Assembly (NCBI GenBank): GCA_900314885.1 | Contig: OMWY01000003.1 | Span: 79,072 to 143,071, forward strand | Source: an uncultured Eubacteriales bacterium | GTDB taxonomy: Bacteria > Bacillota > Clostridia > Lachnospirales > Lachnospiraceae | Reading direction: 5' to 3' | Length of the DNA: 64,000 nucleotides | Part shown: positions 18,156 to 26,695 of the stretch, piece by piece | Layout: each line of letters starts with the position of its first letter | How positions within the stretch are numbered: the first letter of the stretch is position 1 | Made by a program: the position numbers and the translations under genes | Notes under the pieces: model-generated | The model's input: only the letters and a program-made list of their open reading frames with translations | Databases searched by the model: none | What the model was told of the DNA's origin: nothing

Positions 18156-18374
18156 TTAGCCTATCTGTACTATCTCAGCGTCATCTTTTCTTAGTGAAAG
18201 CTCATAGCCTCTGATCGTGATCTCAACCGGATCACCGAGAGGAGCGACCTTTCTCACGTAGATCTCGCTGCCCTTTGTGATGCCCATATCCATGATTCGT
18301 CTCTTAAGAGCGCCGGTACCGTTGATGCCGGTGACCTTAACAGTCTCACCAACTTTTGCTTCTCTGAGTGTCAT
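18156..18374 (-). CDS. feoA: FeoA ferrous iron transport accessory protein
   Basis: A 72-residue SH3-like FeoA-domain protein (LREAKVGETVKVTGI, RRIMDMGITKGSEI, LGDPVEITIRGYELSLRKDDA). FeoA-type proteins act in the cytoplasm and are thought to modulate FeoB. It starts 13 nt before feoB and follows a second, more divergent FeoA-like gene. A pair of FeoA genes before feoB is common in Clostridia. Confidence 0.93.
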   Translation of the reverse strand: MTLREAKVGETVKVTGINGTGALKRRIMDMGITKGSEIYVRKVAPLGDPVEITIRGYELSLRKDDAEIVQIG

Positions 18375-18394
18375 TTTACTGTCTCCTTCTAAGA

Positions 18395-18607
18395 TTAAAC
18401 ATAGATTTTGCTCGCCATACCCCTGTCAAGCGCAACTCTCGTATCTCGGATATTCACGATGACATTGCCATCATTCGCCGATACAACAGAGCACTCAGCC
18501 CCTTCGGTGAATCCCATGTTGCTGAGGAAATGCTTGGTTTCCTCTTTGCCCCCAACCTTTTTAACAGTATTTGTAGTACCTGTACCTGCCATAATAAGTG
18601 GTATCAT
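18395..18607 (-). CDS. Second FeoA-like protein, first gene of the feo operon
   Basis: A 70-residue FeoA-domain protein with divergent sequence (PLIMAGTGTTNTVKKVGG, LSNMGFTEGAECSVV, VIVNIRDTRVALDRGMASKI). The ATG at 18607 is chosen because GGAGG lies 8 nt upstream; a GTG at 18616 would overlap that site. It follows the iron-type promoter at 18686-18714 and precedes feoA by 20 nt. Confidence 0.88.
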   Translation of the reverse strand: MIPLIMAGTGTTNTVKKVGGKEETKHFLSNMGFTEGAECSVVSANDGNVIVNIRDTRVALDRGMASKIYV

Positions 18608-18685
18608 ACATTTCACCTCCGGTTAATAAAATCTTAATGTCGACATAATATTTAGTTCGTTAGCTCTAACGGTTAGTTCAATAGA

Positions 18686-18761
18686 ACTATACAGCAATTG
18701 AGAAACTTTGTCAAGTAGTTTTGACTAACTATTTTCAAATTTAATTGAGAACTTTTCTCAA
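18686..18761 (-). promoter_or_regulatory. feo promoter with two Fur-like boxes
   Basis: Minus strand TTGACA (18714-18709) and TATAGT (18691-18686) are 17 nt apart. Box 1, TTGAGAAACTTTGTCAA at 18698-18714, contains the -35 itself. Box 2, TTGAGAACTTTTCTCAA at 18745-18761, is a perfect-ended palindrome 30 nt further upstream. Binding would block polymerase, as expected for iron repression. The leader at about 18655-18677 has a second type of dyad (GTTAG-n-CTAAC) also seen in the DUF2325 leader. Confidence 0.7.
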
Positions 18762-18785
18762 TAAGACTCACAGCCCCAAAAATGA

Positions 18786-18825
18786 CAAAAATAAGCACCC
18801 ATACGGTATCCTCTGTATAGGTGCT
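18786..18825 (-). terminator. upp terminator
   Basis: Minus strand AAGCACC(T)ATAC pairs with GTATGGGTGCTT, followed by ATTTTTG. It separates upp from the feo promoter. Confidence 0.75.
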
Positions 18826-18856
18826 TCCTCTATTAAATTATATTATTACTTTGCTG

Positions 18857-19501
18857 TTACTTGGTTCCGAATATCCTATCTCCCGCGTCGCCGAGTCCCG
18901 GGCAGATATAAGCGTTCTCGTTAAGGCACCTGTCAAGGTTTCCTACGTAGATCTGAACGTCAGGATGGGCAGCCGCCAGCTTCTTAAGTCCCTCTGGAGC
19001 TGCGATGATGCAGATGAACTTAATCATCTTGCCGCCATGCTTCTTTATAAGGTTGATGGCATCAATCGCTGAGCCACCTGTCGCGCACATAGGATCACAG
19101 ATGACTATAGTACGCTCTTCTATAGGATCCGGGAGCTTGCAGAAATATTCTACCGGCTCATGGGTCTCAGGGTCACGGTACATACCGATGTGGCCAATCT
19201 TGGCTGAAGGAACCAGACTTGTAAGTCCGCTTACCATGCCAAGTCCCGCGCGAAGTATAGGAACTATCGCAAGTTTCCTTCCGGCAAGCATTTTAACTGT
19301 AGCCTTCTCTATAGGTGTCTCTATCTCGACATCCTGGGTAGGAAGGTCACTCAGGGCTTCAAAGCCCATCAGCATACCTATTTCCTCAACCAGGCTTCTG
19401 AATTCATTGGTACCGGTATTCTTATCGCGAAGAAGTGAAATCTTGTGCGTTAAAAGCGGGTGGTCTAAGATGTGTACGTTAGGTCCAAAATTGTTATCCA
19501 T
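18857..19501 (-). CDS. upp: Uracil phosphoribosyltransferase
   Basis: A 214-residue salvage enzyme that joins uracil to PRPP to give UMP. The PRPP-binding loop is [15 protein letters not shown] (residues about 131-145) and the uracil-binding C-terminal part contains [18 protein letters not shown]. Length matches the family (about 209). A promoter (TTGATA-17-TATAAT, 19560-19532) and GGAG precede the ATG. The gene is monocistronic with a terminator. Confidence 0.95.
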   Translation of the reverse strand: MDNNFGPNVHILDHPLLTHKISLLRDKNTGTNEFRSLVEEIGMLMGFEALSDLPTQDVEIETPIEKATVKMLAGRKLAIVPILRAGLGMVSGLTSLVPSAKIGHIGMYRDPETHEPVEYFCKLPDPIEERTIVICDPMCATGGSAIDAINLIKKHGGKMIKFICIIAAPEGLKKLAAAHPDVQIYVGNLDRCLNENAYICPGLGDAGDRIFGTK

Positions 19502-19531
19502 AAATATGTTGCTCCTTTCACAAACGTTCCC

Positions 19532-19560
19532 ATTATACCACCCTCATCAAAGAATATCAA
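19532..19560 (-). promoter_or_regulatory. upp promoter
   Basis: TTGATA (19560-19555) and TATAAT (19537-19532) on the minus strand, spacer 17 nt. The -35 overlaps the end of the EAL gene. Confidence 0.6.
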
Positions 19561-21238
19561 CCAGATTTTCAAGCGGCTTTGGCTTAGAGTAAAGGTATCC
19601 CTGTGATTCGTCACAGGATACCTCCTTCAGGAAGTTAAGGTGCTCTTCAGTCTCAACGCCCTCAGCAAGCGTAGTTATACCTAGCTTGTGAGCGGCTTCT
19701 ATTACTGATGACATGATAACCCTGTTGGCGCCGCCATAATCATCGAGATGGCGGAGGAAGTTCATATCAAGCTTAATAAGGTCGAACTTATAGGCATTCA
19801 TAACATTTAAACTAGAATACCCACTCCCGAAATCATCTACCCATATAGAAAATCCCTCACTTCGCAGGGTGTCAATAACATCCTTGAAATGCATATCATT
19901 CGCTGCGAGATCTCTTTCCGTGACCTCCATGATTATATATTTCCTGTCTATATCGTAGCTGTCAATCCTGCCTAAGAGCTGACCTACCGCGTTTTCCTCT
20001 TCAAAGTCCTCCCTCGCAAGATTAATCGACACCGGATAAATAGGCAGCCCATCATGCTTCCGCTCTGATAGGTCCTTAAGCACCAGTCCGAGCATATAGA
20101 AATCGAGTTTCCAGATAAGATGATATTTCTCAAGGGTAGGAATAAACTGGTAAGGGCTTAAGAGCCCACGCTCCGGGTCCTGCCAGCGGGAAAGCGCTTC
20201 GAGGCTGTGAAGGGTGTGACTTGAAACATGGTAAACAGGCTGATAATAAACCTTTATCCAGCCTTCCTTCATGGCCTGATCAAAGCAGTTAAGTACATAC
20301 TGCTCATCCATGTACTCGGCATCCTTCTTCACGTCATATACGCTGGTAAGCTTTCTGAAATCATTTCCTATCTGCTGGAGGGCAAAATAGGCTCGCTCAA
20401 TCATTACCGTGACATCATCTTTTTCTGTGTCAACGTAATATATCCCCGCGAGAAGGTACGAATTGCCGCCCTTCAGATTACGATGGTAATCTTCCTGGAG
20501 CTTTTGCAGCTTACTGTCAAGATCTACGTCATCGCAAAGTATAAGGAAATGATCCCTCATGTACCTCACAAGGAGGGCATCAGGGAAATATTTTTCCATA
20601 AGCTTTGCGGTATTAACAAGAAGCTCATCGCCACCATTAATGCCAAATATTGTATTATACGACTTCATGCCGGAGAGATTTATATAGACAAGCACAGGCT
20701 TCCTGCCGGAACGCTTTATTTTCGCTACATACTCCATACCGAAGGTATGGAGATATTTGAAATTCGAAAGGCCTGTAAGCGTATCGTGGAAAATGATATC
20801 ACGCTGAAATTTGTCAAAGCGGTGCTTGACCTGTTCCATATCAAGCTCCCGCCTGTCGGTATCTGTGTATAAGAAAAATCCAAGCACGGTCCCGTCAGGC
20901 ATGGTAACCTTATCGGCTATAGAGTGAACGACATGATAATACTCCATACCGCGAAGCTTTATACGAAGCCTTACGCTGTATGGGGCGTTATTTTTTACGA
21001 ACTCCTGCCCGGCGTATGCCGCAAGCGGAGCGTCCTCCGGATGGGTAAACTCGAACATGCTTGTATCGAGGCTCTCTATGAGTTCTTCTCGTGTCATCTG
21101 GTAAAATTCGCACATCCTGTCAGTGACAAGCACAGTCTTTGTCTTTCCATCGATGGTCTGATAAATGGCCATAGGAAAAGGCATTTTCTCATAGAAGTCT
21201 CTTACGTCATCGCTAAACTTATAAACTGAAGCTGCCAT
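19547..21238 (-). CDS. PAS-GGDEF(degenerate)-EAL c-di-GMP phosphodiesterase
   Basis: A 563-residue cytoplasmic protein. An N-terminal PAS-like sensor (about 20-125) leads to a GGDEF-type domain (DTLTGLSNFKYL onward) whose active-site loop reads RYMRDHF in place of GGDEF, so cyclase activity is unlikely. The C-terminal EAL domain (about 310-560) keeps the key residues: LEALSRW, SINLAREDF, VTERD, VDDFGSGYSSL, KLDMNFL, AEGVET and QGYLYSKP. It should therefore hydrolyse c-di-GMP to pGpG. AAAGAGG lies 7 nt before ATG 21238; the upstream ATG at 21259 is less likely. An HD-GYP gene elsewhere in the window belongs to the same signalling class. Confidence 0.88.
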   Translation of the reverse strand: MAASVYKFSDDVRDFYEKMPFPMAIYQTIDGKTKTVLVTDRMCEFYQMTREELIESLDTSMFEFTHPEDAPLAAYAGQEFVKNNAPYSVRLRIKLRGMEYYHVVHSIADKVTMPDGTVLGFFLYTDTDRRELDMEQVKHRFDKFQRDIIFHDTLTGLSNFKYLHTFGMEYVAKIKRSGRKPVLVYINLSGMKSYNTIFGINGGDELLVNTAKLMEKYFPDALLVRYMRDHFLILCDDVDLDSKLQKLQEDYHRNLKGGNSYLLAGIYYVDTEKDDVTVMIERAYFALQQIGNDFRKLTSVYDVKKDAEYMDEQYVLNCFDQAMKEGWIKVYYQPVYHVSSHTLHSLEALSRWQDPERGLLSPYQFIPTLEKYHLIWKLDFYMLGLVLKDLSERKHDGLPIYPVSINLAREDFEEENAVGQLLGRIDSYDIDRKYIIMEVTERDLAANDMHFKDVIDTLRSEGFSIWVDDFGSGYSSLNVMNAYKFDLIKLDMNFLRHLDDYGGANRVIMSSVIEAAHKLGITTLAEGVETEEHLNFLKEVSCDESQGYLYSKPKPLENLVDIL

Positions 21239-21352
21239 ATAAATACCTCTTTCAGGCAATATAACATTAGTTCCTTATAGTTTACAAAAACCTTATGACA
21301 AGACCATTATAGCATATCCAGCAAAAGAATTTCCACATAAAAAATAGCTTTT

Positions 21353-22579
21353 CTAGCAACTTCTTAAAATATCATACAGCTCGGGTTTCACGGACATTTC
21401 AAGGTGTATCATCTCACCCGGATGAGGGCATGAATCTACCCTTGCTCCGTCATCAGTATACATGCCGATAACTTCACTCTTAATATCTCTTCCGTCAGGC
21501 TTCATGATTTCTATGGTATCACCTACAGCAAACTTATTTTTCTGCTCAATCACAGGGTTGTCATTTTCATCGAAAGCATGTGGATATCCATAATATGTAC
21601 AACCGGTAATATAGGTATTGCTGTCATAAATCTGCTCTTCATTTCCGGGCTTTCCGAAATAGAATCCCGTGGTAAACTGTCTGTAGGTGCATTTCTTTAT
21701 CTCGTCTGTATAAATAGCTTTATTCTTCTCATACAGAGACGGATCGGTAAAGTAATCATCTATTGCTTTTCTGTAGGTTCTTGCCACGGTAGCTACGTAG
21801 AGCGCCGTTTTCATCCTGCCCTCTATCTTGAAGCTGTCAATACCCGCGTCAAGAAGCTCCGGCACATAATCAACCATACAGAGGTCCTTTGAGTTAAAAA
21901 TATAGGTACCTCGTTCATTTTCTTCGACAGGCAGATATTCACCGGGTCTGGTCTCTTCCATAACATAATATTTCCACCTGCAAGGATGGGTACAGGCTCC
22001 TTGATTCGCGTCACGTCCCGTGAAATAATTAGACAACAGGCACCTTCCCGAATAGGAAATGCACATAGCGCCGTGTACAAAGCTCTCAATCTCCCTGTCA
22101 GAAGGAATGTGGGCTCTTATATCCTTAGTTTCCGCCAGTGAAAGCTCTCTCGCGCTCACTACACGCTCAGCTCCCAAATTGTACCAGAAATTAAATTCCT
22201 CATAATTTGTGTTATTCGCCTGGGTGCTGACATGAATCGGTATTTCAGGCATAATTCGTTTGGCTATCATGAAAACGCCTGCGTCTGCTATAAGCACAGC
22301 GTCAGGCTTAATTTCACGAAGGTATTTAAAGTATTCCTCTATGCCTGAAAGATCCCTGTCATGAGCGTAAATATTTGCTGTAATATAGACCTTTACGCCA
22401 TGATTATGGGCGAAATCGATAGCATCCTTAAGATCATCATCGGTAAAATTCTTTGCGTTTGCTCTAAGCCCGTAGCTCTCACCACCTATATAGACAGCGT
22501 CAGCGCCATATCTGACAGCCACCTTAAGAACCTCAGGTGAGCTTGCCGGGCATAAAAGTTCCGGTTTCTTATTATACAT
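21353..22579 (-). CDS. Peptidase U32 family protein (RlhA/YrrO-like)
   Basis: A 408-residue U32 protein. It starts ELLCPASSPEVLKVAVRYGADAVY in the TIM-barrel part and has the family signature ESFVHGAMCISYSGRCLLS followed by GACTHPCRW, cysteines that bind an iron-sulfur cluster in RNA-modifying members. Members hydroxylate tRNA or rRNA (TrhP, RlhA) or are annotated as collagenase-like proteases. It lies 1 nt downstream of a TrmR-like methyltransferase. TrhP makes 5-hydroxyuridine and TrmR methylates it, so a tRNA wobble-modification pair is the best reading. Confidence 0.88.
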   Translation of the reverse strand: MYNKKPELLCPASSPEVLKVAVRYGADAVYIGGESYGLRANAKNFTDDDLKDAIDFAHNHGVKVYITANIYAHDRDLSGIEEYFKYLREIKPDAVLIADAGVFMIAKRIMPEIPIHVSTQANNTNYEEFNFWYNLGAERVVSARELSLAETKDIRAHIPSDREIESFVHGAMCISYSGRCLLSNYFTGRDANQGACTHPCRWKYYVMEETRPGEYLPVEENERGTYIFNSKDLCMVDYVPELLDAGIDSFKIEGRMKTALYVATVARTYRKAIDDYFTDPSLYEKNKAIYTDEIKKCTYRQFTTGFYFGKPGNEEQIYDSNTYITGCTYYGYPHAFDENDNPVIEQKNKFAVGDTIEIMKPDGRDIKSEVIGMYTDDGARVDSCPHPGEMIHLEMSVKPELYDILRSC

Positions 22580-22580
22580 G

Positions 22581-23243
22581 TTATTTCCTTATACTCAGTG
22601 TCATGCCGTCTCCCGTGGTAAGAACAACAGTTTCAAGGCATTTATCCTTCATGAGCGTTTCGGCATATTCTCGCATCCTTGTGTGAATGGTTCTGTCACG
22701 CCTCGGTATCATATATCTGGAATCTAAAAGGCTTCCTTCCTGTAAAATATTGTCTGAAATGAGGATTCCGCGTCTGGCGAGAATTTTCATGATATACGGA
22801 TAAAAATTTATATACTGTCCCTTAGCGGCATCCATAAAAATAAAGTCATAATATCGTTTCTTAGAAGCATCTGCTGAAAGCTTCCGGAGAATTTCGTCAG
22901 CATCGCCTATCTGCAATGAAATCTTATGATTTATATCATATTTGTCAAAGTTAACTACTGCCTCCTTCGCCCGTTCCTCATCCTTCTCAATAGTTAAAAT
23001 GTCACATTTTTCGGGACAATATTCCGCCATCAGAAGTGAGGAAAAGCCTGTAGCCGTACCGACTTCAAGGATATGCTTCGGCTTTTTCATCGTGAGCATA
23101 AAGCGTATCAGGCGCTCACTGTCTTTTCTTATAATGGGTATGCCATTTTCTTTTGCGTGAACCTCAAGATTTACCAGATATTCAGGCATATCCTCGGGAA
23201 AACTCTCAAGATATGCTTCAAATCTCTCGTGATCAATTTCCAA
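22581..23243 (-). CDS. trmR: SAM-dependent O-methyltransferase (TrmR/YrrM type)
   Basis: A 220-residue methyltransferase of the catechol-O-methyltransferase-like family. SAM motif: ILEVGTATGFSSLLMAEY; acidic motif DIVLTIEKDE-like (CDILTIEKDEERA); metal-binding FIFMDAAKGQY and ISDNILQEG. In Bacillus, TrmR methylates 5-hydroxyuridine at the tRNA wobble position. The start is TTG 23243 with GAGGA 7 nt upstream; a longer frame would run through the terminator of the preceding gene. The neighbouring U32 gene supports the tRNA role. Confidence 0.8.
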   Translation of the reverse strand: MEIDHERFEAYLESFPEDMPEYLVNLEVHAKENGIPIIRKDSERLIRFMLTMKKPKHILEVGTATGFSSLLMAEYCPEKCDILTIEKDEERAKEAVVNFDKYDINHKISLQIGDADEILRKLSADASKKRYYDFIFMDAAKGQYINFYPYIMKILARRGILISDNILQEGSLLDSRYMIPRRDRTIHTRMREYAETLMKDKCLETVVLTTGDGMTLSIRK

Positions 23244-23257
23244 AATTATTCCTCTTT

Positions 23258-23298
23258 CAATAGAAAAGGCCGGTATTGCGAAACCAGGCAATACCGGC
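23258..23298 (-). terminator. Terminator after the MltG-like gene
   Basis: Perfect 11-bp stem GCCGGTATTGC / GCAATACCGGC (23269-23298) followed on the minus strand by CTTTTCT. It excludes long upstream starts for trmR. Confidence 0.8.
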
Positions 23299-23306
23299 TT
23301 AAATAG

Positions 23307-23735
23307 TTAGCTTTCATTTACTGCCGCGCTACTAGCGGCATCATCCTTTTCGCCGGTTTCAAGTACAGAATAAATAGCATCATAGTCCATCGATGTACTG
23401 ATGGTATATGTACCGGGTTTTATATTTACTTTTCCAAGCTTCGCGCGAACATAGAAAGAATATCTGTTGACAATCAGGCCCTTTGTCTGAAGGTCATTAG
23501 CGACCTGCATAGTGGATTCACCGCTAGTCACAATAAGTTCTTTCTCCTGGCCCACTCCCTTGGTAACAGGCACAGAGCCAAAAACCTGGTAGGCAAACGT
23601 AGACGCGAACTTAGCTGCCTTAATGATTACAAATATTACAATCACATAAAAAAGTACATTCAAAAATATCTGAAATGTAGCTTTGAGTACAGAAAGCACA
23701 GCGTTTTCAGCACTCGACCTCCTCGTTCTCGTCAT
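23307..23735 (-). CDS. Short MltG/YceG-like protein lacking the catalytic domain
   Basis: A 142-residue protein with a basic N-terminus, one membrane helix (VLFYVIVIFVIIKAA, about residues 27-45) and an extracytoplasmic LysM-like segment that matches the N-terminal part of endolytic transglycosylase MltG (VANDLQTKGLIVNRYSFYVRAK, PGTYTISTSM). The catalytic half with its glutamate is absent. Such short forms are typical at this position in Lachnospiraceae next to rnj and trmR. A wall-binding or regulatory role is an inference. Confidence 0.75.
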   Translation of the reverse strand: MTRTRRSSAENAVLSVLKATFQIFLNVLFYVIVIFVIIKAAKFASTFAYQVFGSVPVTKGVGQEKELIVTSGESTMQVANDLQTKGLIVNRYSFYVRAKLGKVNIKPGTYTISTSMDYDAIYSVLETGEKDDAASSAAVNES

Positions 23736-23747
23736 AATTCCTCCGTA

Positions 23748-25568
23748 CTAAATCACTTCTATTACCGGTATTATCATAGGTGTACGCTTGGTCTGCTTCC
23801 AGATAAAATCATTTAAATCATCGCGAATATCATTCTTTATCTTGGTAAAGTCGACATTCTTACGATTTAAATCCTTATCAAGCGTATCTAAGACAACATC
23901 TCTTGCGTCATTCAGAAGATCCTCCGCCTCTTTTACGTAAACAAAGCCTCTGCTGATAATCTCCGGTCCGGCAAGAATAGTATTCGAGCCACCTTCAATA
24001 GTGACGGCCGCGATAAGCAATCCGTCCTCAGACAGAATTTTTCTGTCACGCATAACAGCGTTCCCGACATCACCAATGCCAAGGCCATCCACAAAAACGC
24101 CGCCGCAAGGTACCTTACCGGTAATCTTGCCTTGCTTTTCAGAAAGCTCAAGAACATCCCCACACTTAAGAATAAAGGTCTGATTCTTAGGAATGCCCAT
24201 CTCCTGCGCAAGCTCAACATGTCTTACAAGATGCCTGTATTCACCATGAACCGGAATCGCGTACTTAGGCTTAATCAAAGAATAGATTAATTTCACATCT
24301 TCCTGACAAGGGTGGCCGGATACATGAGTATCTTCAATAATTACCTTCGCTCCCATCATATAGAGCTCATTAATTACCTTGGAAACGCTCTTTTCATTAC
24401 CGGGAATAGGTGAAGAACTGAAAACTATAACATCTCCCGGCTTTATTGTAACCTTCTTATGGATATTGGCCGCCATTCTTGATAGCGCTGCCATTTCCTC
24501 GCCCTGGCTTCCTGTAGTAACAAGAACGATTTTGTCATCCTTGTAATTTTTCATCTCATCTATTCCGATAAGAGTATTATTTTTAACAGATATATAGCCC
24601 AGCTCGCGAGCTATCGATATGATATTAACCATGCTTCGGCCGTCGATGACCACCTTGCGGTTATATTTCTCAGCAGAATTAATAATCTGCTGAACTCTGT
24701 CCACATTTGAGGCGAATGTGGCGATAATTATTCTATGGCTCCTGTTTTCGGCAAATATGTTATCGAAGGTCTTGCCAACCGTCTTTTCAGACATGGTAAA
24801 GCCCGGTCGTAATATGTTTGTCGAATCGCACATAAGGGCAAGCACACCCTTACGTCCAATCTCACCAAAACGCTGAAGATCAATAGGATCACCGAATACA
24901 GGCGTGTAATCTACCTTGAAATCGCCTGTATGCACTATAATTCCCGCAGGAGTATAAATCGCGAGGGCAGCGGCATCACTTATCGAATGATTGGTTCTGA
25001 TAAATTCCACGCGCATATTGCCAAGGTTTATGGTCTGACCATACTTAACAACCTTACGCTTAGTGCTCTCGAGCATACCTGCTTCCTGAAGCTTACTTTC
25101 TATAATGGCAACAGTTAACCTTGTAGCGTACACAGGAACATTTATCTCACGGAGTACATAAGGTAACGCTCCTATATGGTCCTCATGCCCATGAGTAATG
25201 ACAAAGCCCTTGACCTTCTTGATATTATCCTTCAGATACGAAATATCAGGTATAACGCAATCAATGCCAAGCATATCATCTTCAGGGAACGCCATACCGC
25301 AATCTACAACGACAATAGTATCGTCATACTCAATTGCTGTTATATTCATTCCTATCTGTTCAAGTCCGCCAAGCGGGATAATCTTTACTCCATGCGCATT
25401 TGCGTCGTTCTTCGGTTTTCGGGGCTTTACTTCCCTGGTAGTCCTGGCTGTTTTCCCACTGACAGCAGGAAGCTTGTCTATATCCGTCTTTTTCTTTTTT
25501 TGATGCTGGAACGCGTATTTAAGCCGTTCCGTAACTTTTCCTTTCAACTCATCGTTATTTTCTGACAT
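23748..25568 (-). CDS. rnj: Ribonuclease J
   Basis: A 606-residue metallo-beta-lactamase/beta-CASP ribonuclease with 5'-3' exo- and endonuclease activity in RNA decay and maturation. Metal site HGHEDHIGALPY, then HTGDFKVDY; beta-CASP HVSGHPCQEDVKL and VHGEYRHL. The typical length is about 555; here residues 1-55 form a basic, low-complexity extension (KYAFQHQKKKKTDIDK) before the MBL fold. GAGG lies 4 nt before ATG 25568. It is followed by the MltG-like gene 12 nt away. Confidence 0.93.
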   Translation of the reverse strand: MSENNDELKGKVTERLKYAFQHQKKKKTDIDKLPAVSGKTARTTREVKPRKPKNDANAHGVKIIPLGGLEQIGMNITAIEYDDTIVVVDCGMAFPEDDMLGIDCVIPDISYLKDNIKKVKGFVITHGHEDHIGALPYVLREINVPVYATRLTVAIIESKLQEAGMLESTKRKVVKYGQTINLGNMRVEFIRTNHSISDAAALAIYTPAGIIVHTGDFKVDYTPVFGDPIDLQRFGEIGRKGVLALMCDSTNILRPGFTMSEKTVGKTFDNIFAENRSHRIIIATFASNVDRVQQIINSAEKYNRKVVIDGRSMVNIISIARELGYISVKNNTLIGIDEMKNYKDDKIVLVTTGSQGEEMAALSRMAANIHKKVTIKPGDVIVFSSSPIPGNEKSVSKVINELYMMGAKVIIEDTHVSGHPCQEDVKLIYSLIKPKYAIPVHGEYRHLVRHVELAQEMGIPKNQTFILKCGDVLELSEKQGKITGKVPCGGVFVDGLGIGDVGNAVMRDRKILSEDGLLIAAVTIEGGSNTILAGPEIISRGFVYVKEAEDLLNDARDVVLDTLDKDLNRKNVDFTKIKNDIRDDLNDFIWKQTKRTPMIIPVIEVI

Positions 25569-25589
25569 ATTACCTCTATCCGCGCACAA

Positions 25590-25901
25590 TCAAGTCCAGC
25601 GTCCATCTGCGTATGGACTGTCTTCATCTTCCTGGACCTCCATTAGCTGCTTAAACACTTCAAGAAGGCTTGTAGCTTCATCCTCATCGTCAACAACATC
25701 GTACTGAGTATTTTCCTCGTCGCTGCCCTCTTCGTTTTCCTTTAAGATGGTAACCTCAACCTCATCCTTATCAGGGTCATCATCGGTAACCACAAGGTAG
25801 TTAGCGCCTCCGATTGTAGTCTGGCAGAGTACATATACGTCCTTCTCTCCGCCCTCGGCATCATTAAGTGTTATTGTAGAATATTTGTCCTTATCAAACA
25901 T
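25590..25901 (-). CDS. DUF1292 acidic protein (YrzB-like)
   Basis: A 103-residue very acidic protein of the DUF1292 family (FDKDKYSTITLNDAEGG, VLCQTTIGGANYLVVTDDD). It always sits near ireB and ruvX in Firmicutes; the function is unknown. The ATG at 25901 has AAAGGA upstream and starts 1 nt after the ruvX stop; a longer upstream frame would overlap ruvX. Confidence 0.85.
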   Translation of the reverse strand: MFDKDKYSTITLNDAEGGEKDVYVLCQTTIGGANYLVVTDDDPDKDEVEVTILKENEEGSDEENTQYDVVDDEDEATSLLEVFKQLMEVQEDEDSPYADGRWT

Positions 25902-25902
25902 C

Positions 25903-26349
25903 TTATAATTCCTTTTCTGTTTTATTTCTATTGTTAAAGTCGTTAAGAAAATCCTCAAGTATAAATACGGCTGCGACCTTATCCACAATCTTTTCGCGTT
26001 CCTCACGGCTCATGCCCGCCTCAAGCATGACCTCATGAGCAGCGACAGTGGTTAAGCGCTCATCCCACAGCGTCACGGGAAGCCCTGTGCGCTTAGTAAG
26101 TTTCTCCGCAAAATCGCGTGAAATAAGGCAGCGCTTTGATACGCTGTCGTCCATATTTTTAGGATATCCCAGCACAATGCCGGTAATATCATACTCCGCA
26201 ATCAGTTCTTCTATTCTTGCGAGAGTCCTTCTGTACTTGTTTTCTTCCTTACGACGAATAACTTCTACGCCCTGGGCAGTAAGATTCAGCGGATCGCTTA
26301 CAGCAACTCCGCAGGTCTTAGAGCCTAAATCCAGTCCTAAAAATCTCAC
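25903..26349 (-). CDS. ruvX: Holliday junction resolvase-like RNase YqgF/RuvX
   Basis: A 148-residue RNase H-fold protein. N-terminal [16 protein letters not shown] carries the first catalytic aspartate, [11 protein letters not shown] the middle motif and LWDERLTT the third. In E. coli YqgF acts in pre-16S rRNA 5' processing. Its start overlaps the ireB stop by 4 nt. Confidence 0.9.
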   Translation of the reverse strand: MRFLGLDLGSKTCGVAVSDPLNLTAQGVEVIRRKEENKYRRTLARIEELIAEYDITGIVLGYPKNMDDSVSKRCLISRDFAEKLTKRTGLPVTLWDERLTTVAAHEVMLEAGMSREEREKIVDKVAAVFILEDFLNDFNNRNKTEKEL

Positions 26350-26624
26350 TTCTTCTTTTCTTTCGCAAGTGTAGTGTCAATATAGTTCTGCATCAATTCC
26401 TCAAGCAATTCATCTCTCTCAACCTTCATTATGAGGCTCCTGGCCCCATTGTGATTTGTGATATAGGTCGGATCACCTGACATGATATAGCCAACTATCT
26501 GGCTCACGGGATTATAGCCCTTCTCACAAAGGGCAGTGTACACATCCTTCAGAACTTCCTTAACAGAGATACCCTCATCTCCGGAAACCCTGTTAAAATA
26601 CTGGGTATTATTTACTTCAGCCAA
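26346..26624 (-). CDS. ireB: IreB family regulatory phosphoprotein (DUF965)
   Basis: A 92-residue protein with the IreB core [20 protein letters not shown] and [20 protein letters not shown]. In Enterococcus IreB is phosphorylated by the PASTA kinase IreK and affects cephalosporin tolerance. The start is TTG 26624: a strong promoter whose -10 lies at 26672-26667 rules out the ATG at 26678. First gene of the unit ireB-ruvX-DUF1292-rnj. Confidence 0.85.
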   Translation of the reverse strand: MAEVNNTQYFNRVSGDEGISVKEVLKDVYTALCEKGYNPVSQIVGYIMSGDPTYITNHNGARSLIMKVERDELLEELMQNYIDTTLAKEKKK

Positions 26625-26666
26625 AATCTCACTTCTTTCTTGATTTATACAAACTATGCTATTATG

Positions 26667-26695
26667 ATTGTACACCATTTTTTATCATTTTGCAA
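26667..26695 (-). promoter_or_regulatory. ireB-ruvX-rnj promoter
   Basis: Minus strand TTGCAA (26695-26690) and TACAAT (26672-26667), spacer 17 nt, overlapping the 3' end of mtaB. Confidence 0.65.

Noticed and set aside
23244..23291. Longer N-terminus for the TrmR-like methyltransferase
   Set aside because: The extension translates a perfect terminator hairpin; TTG 23243 has a ribosome site at correct spacing.
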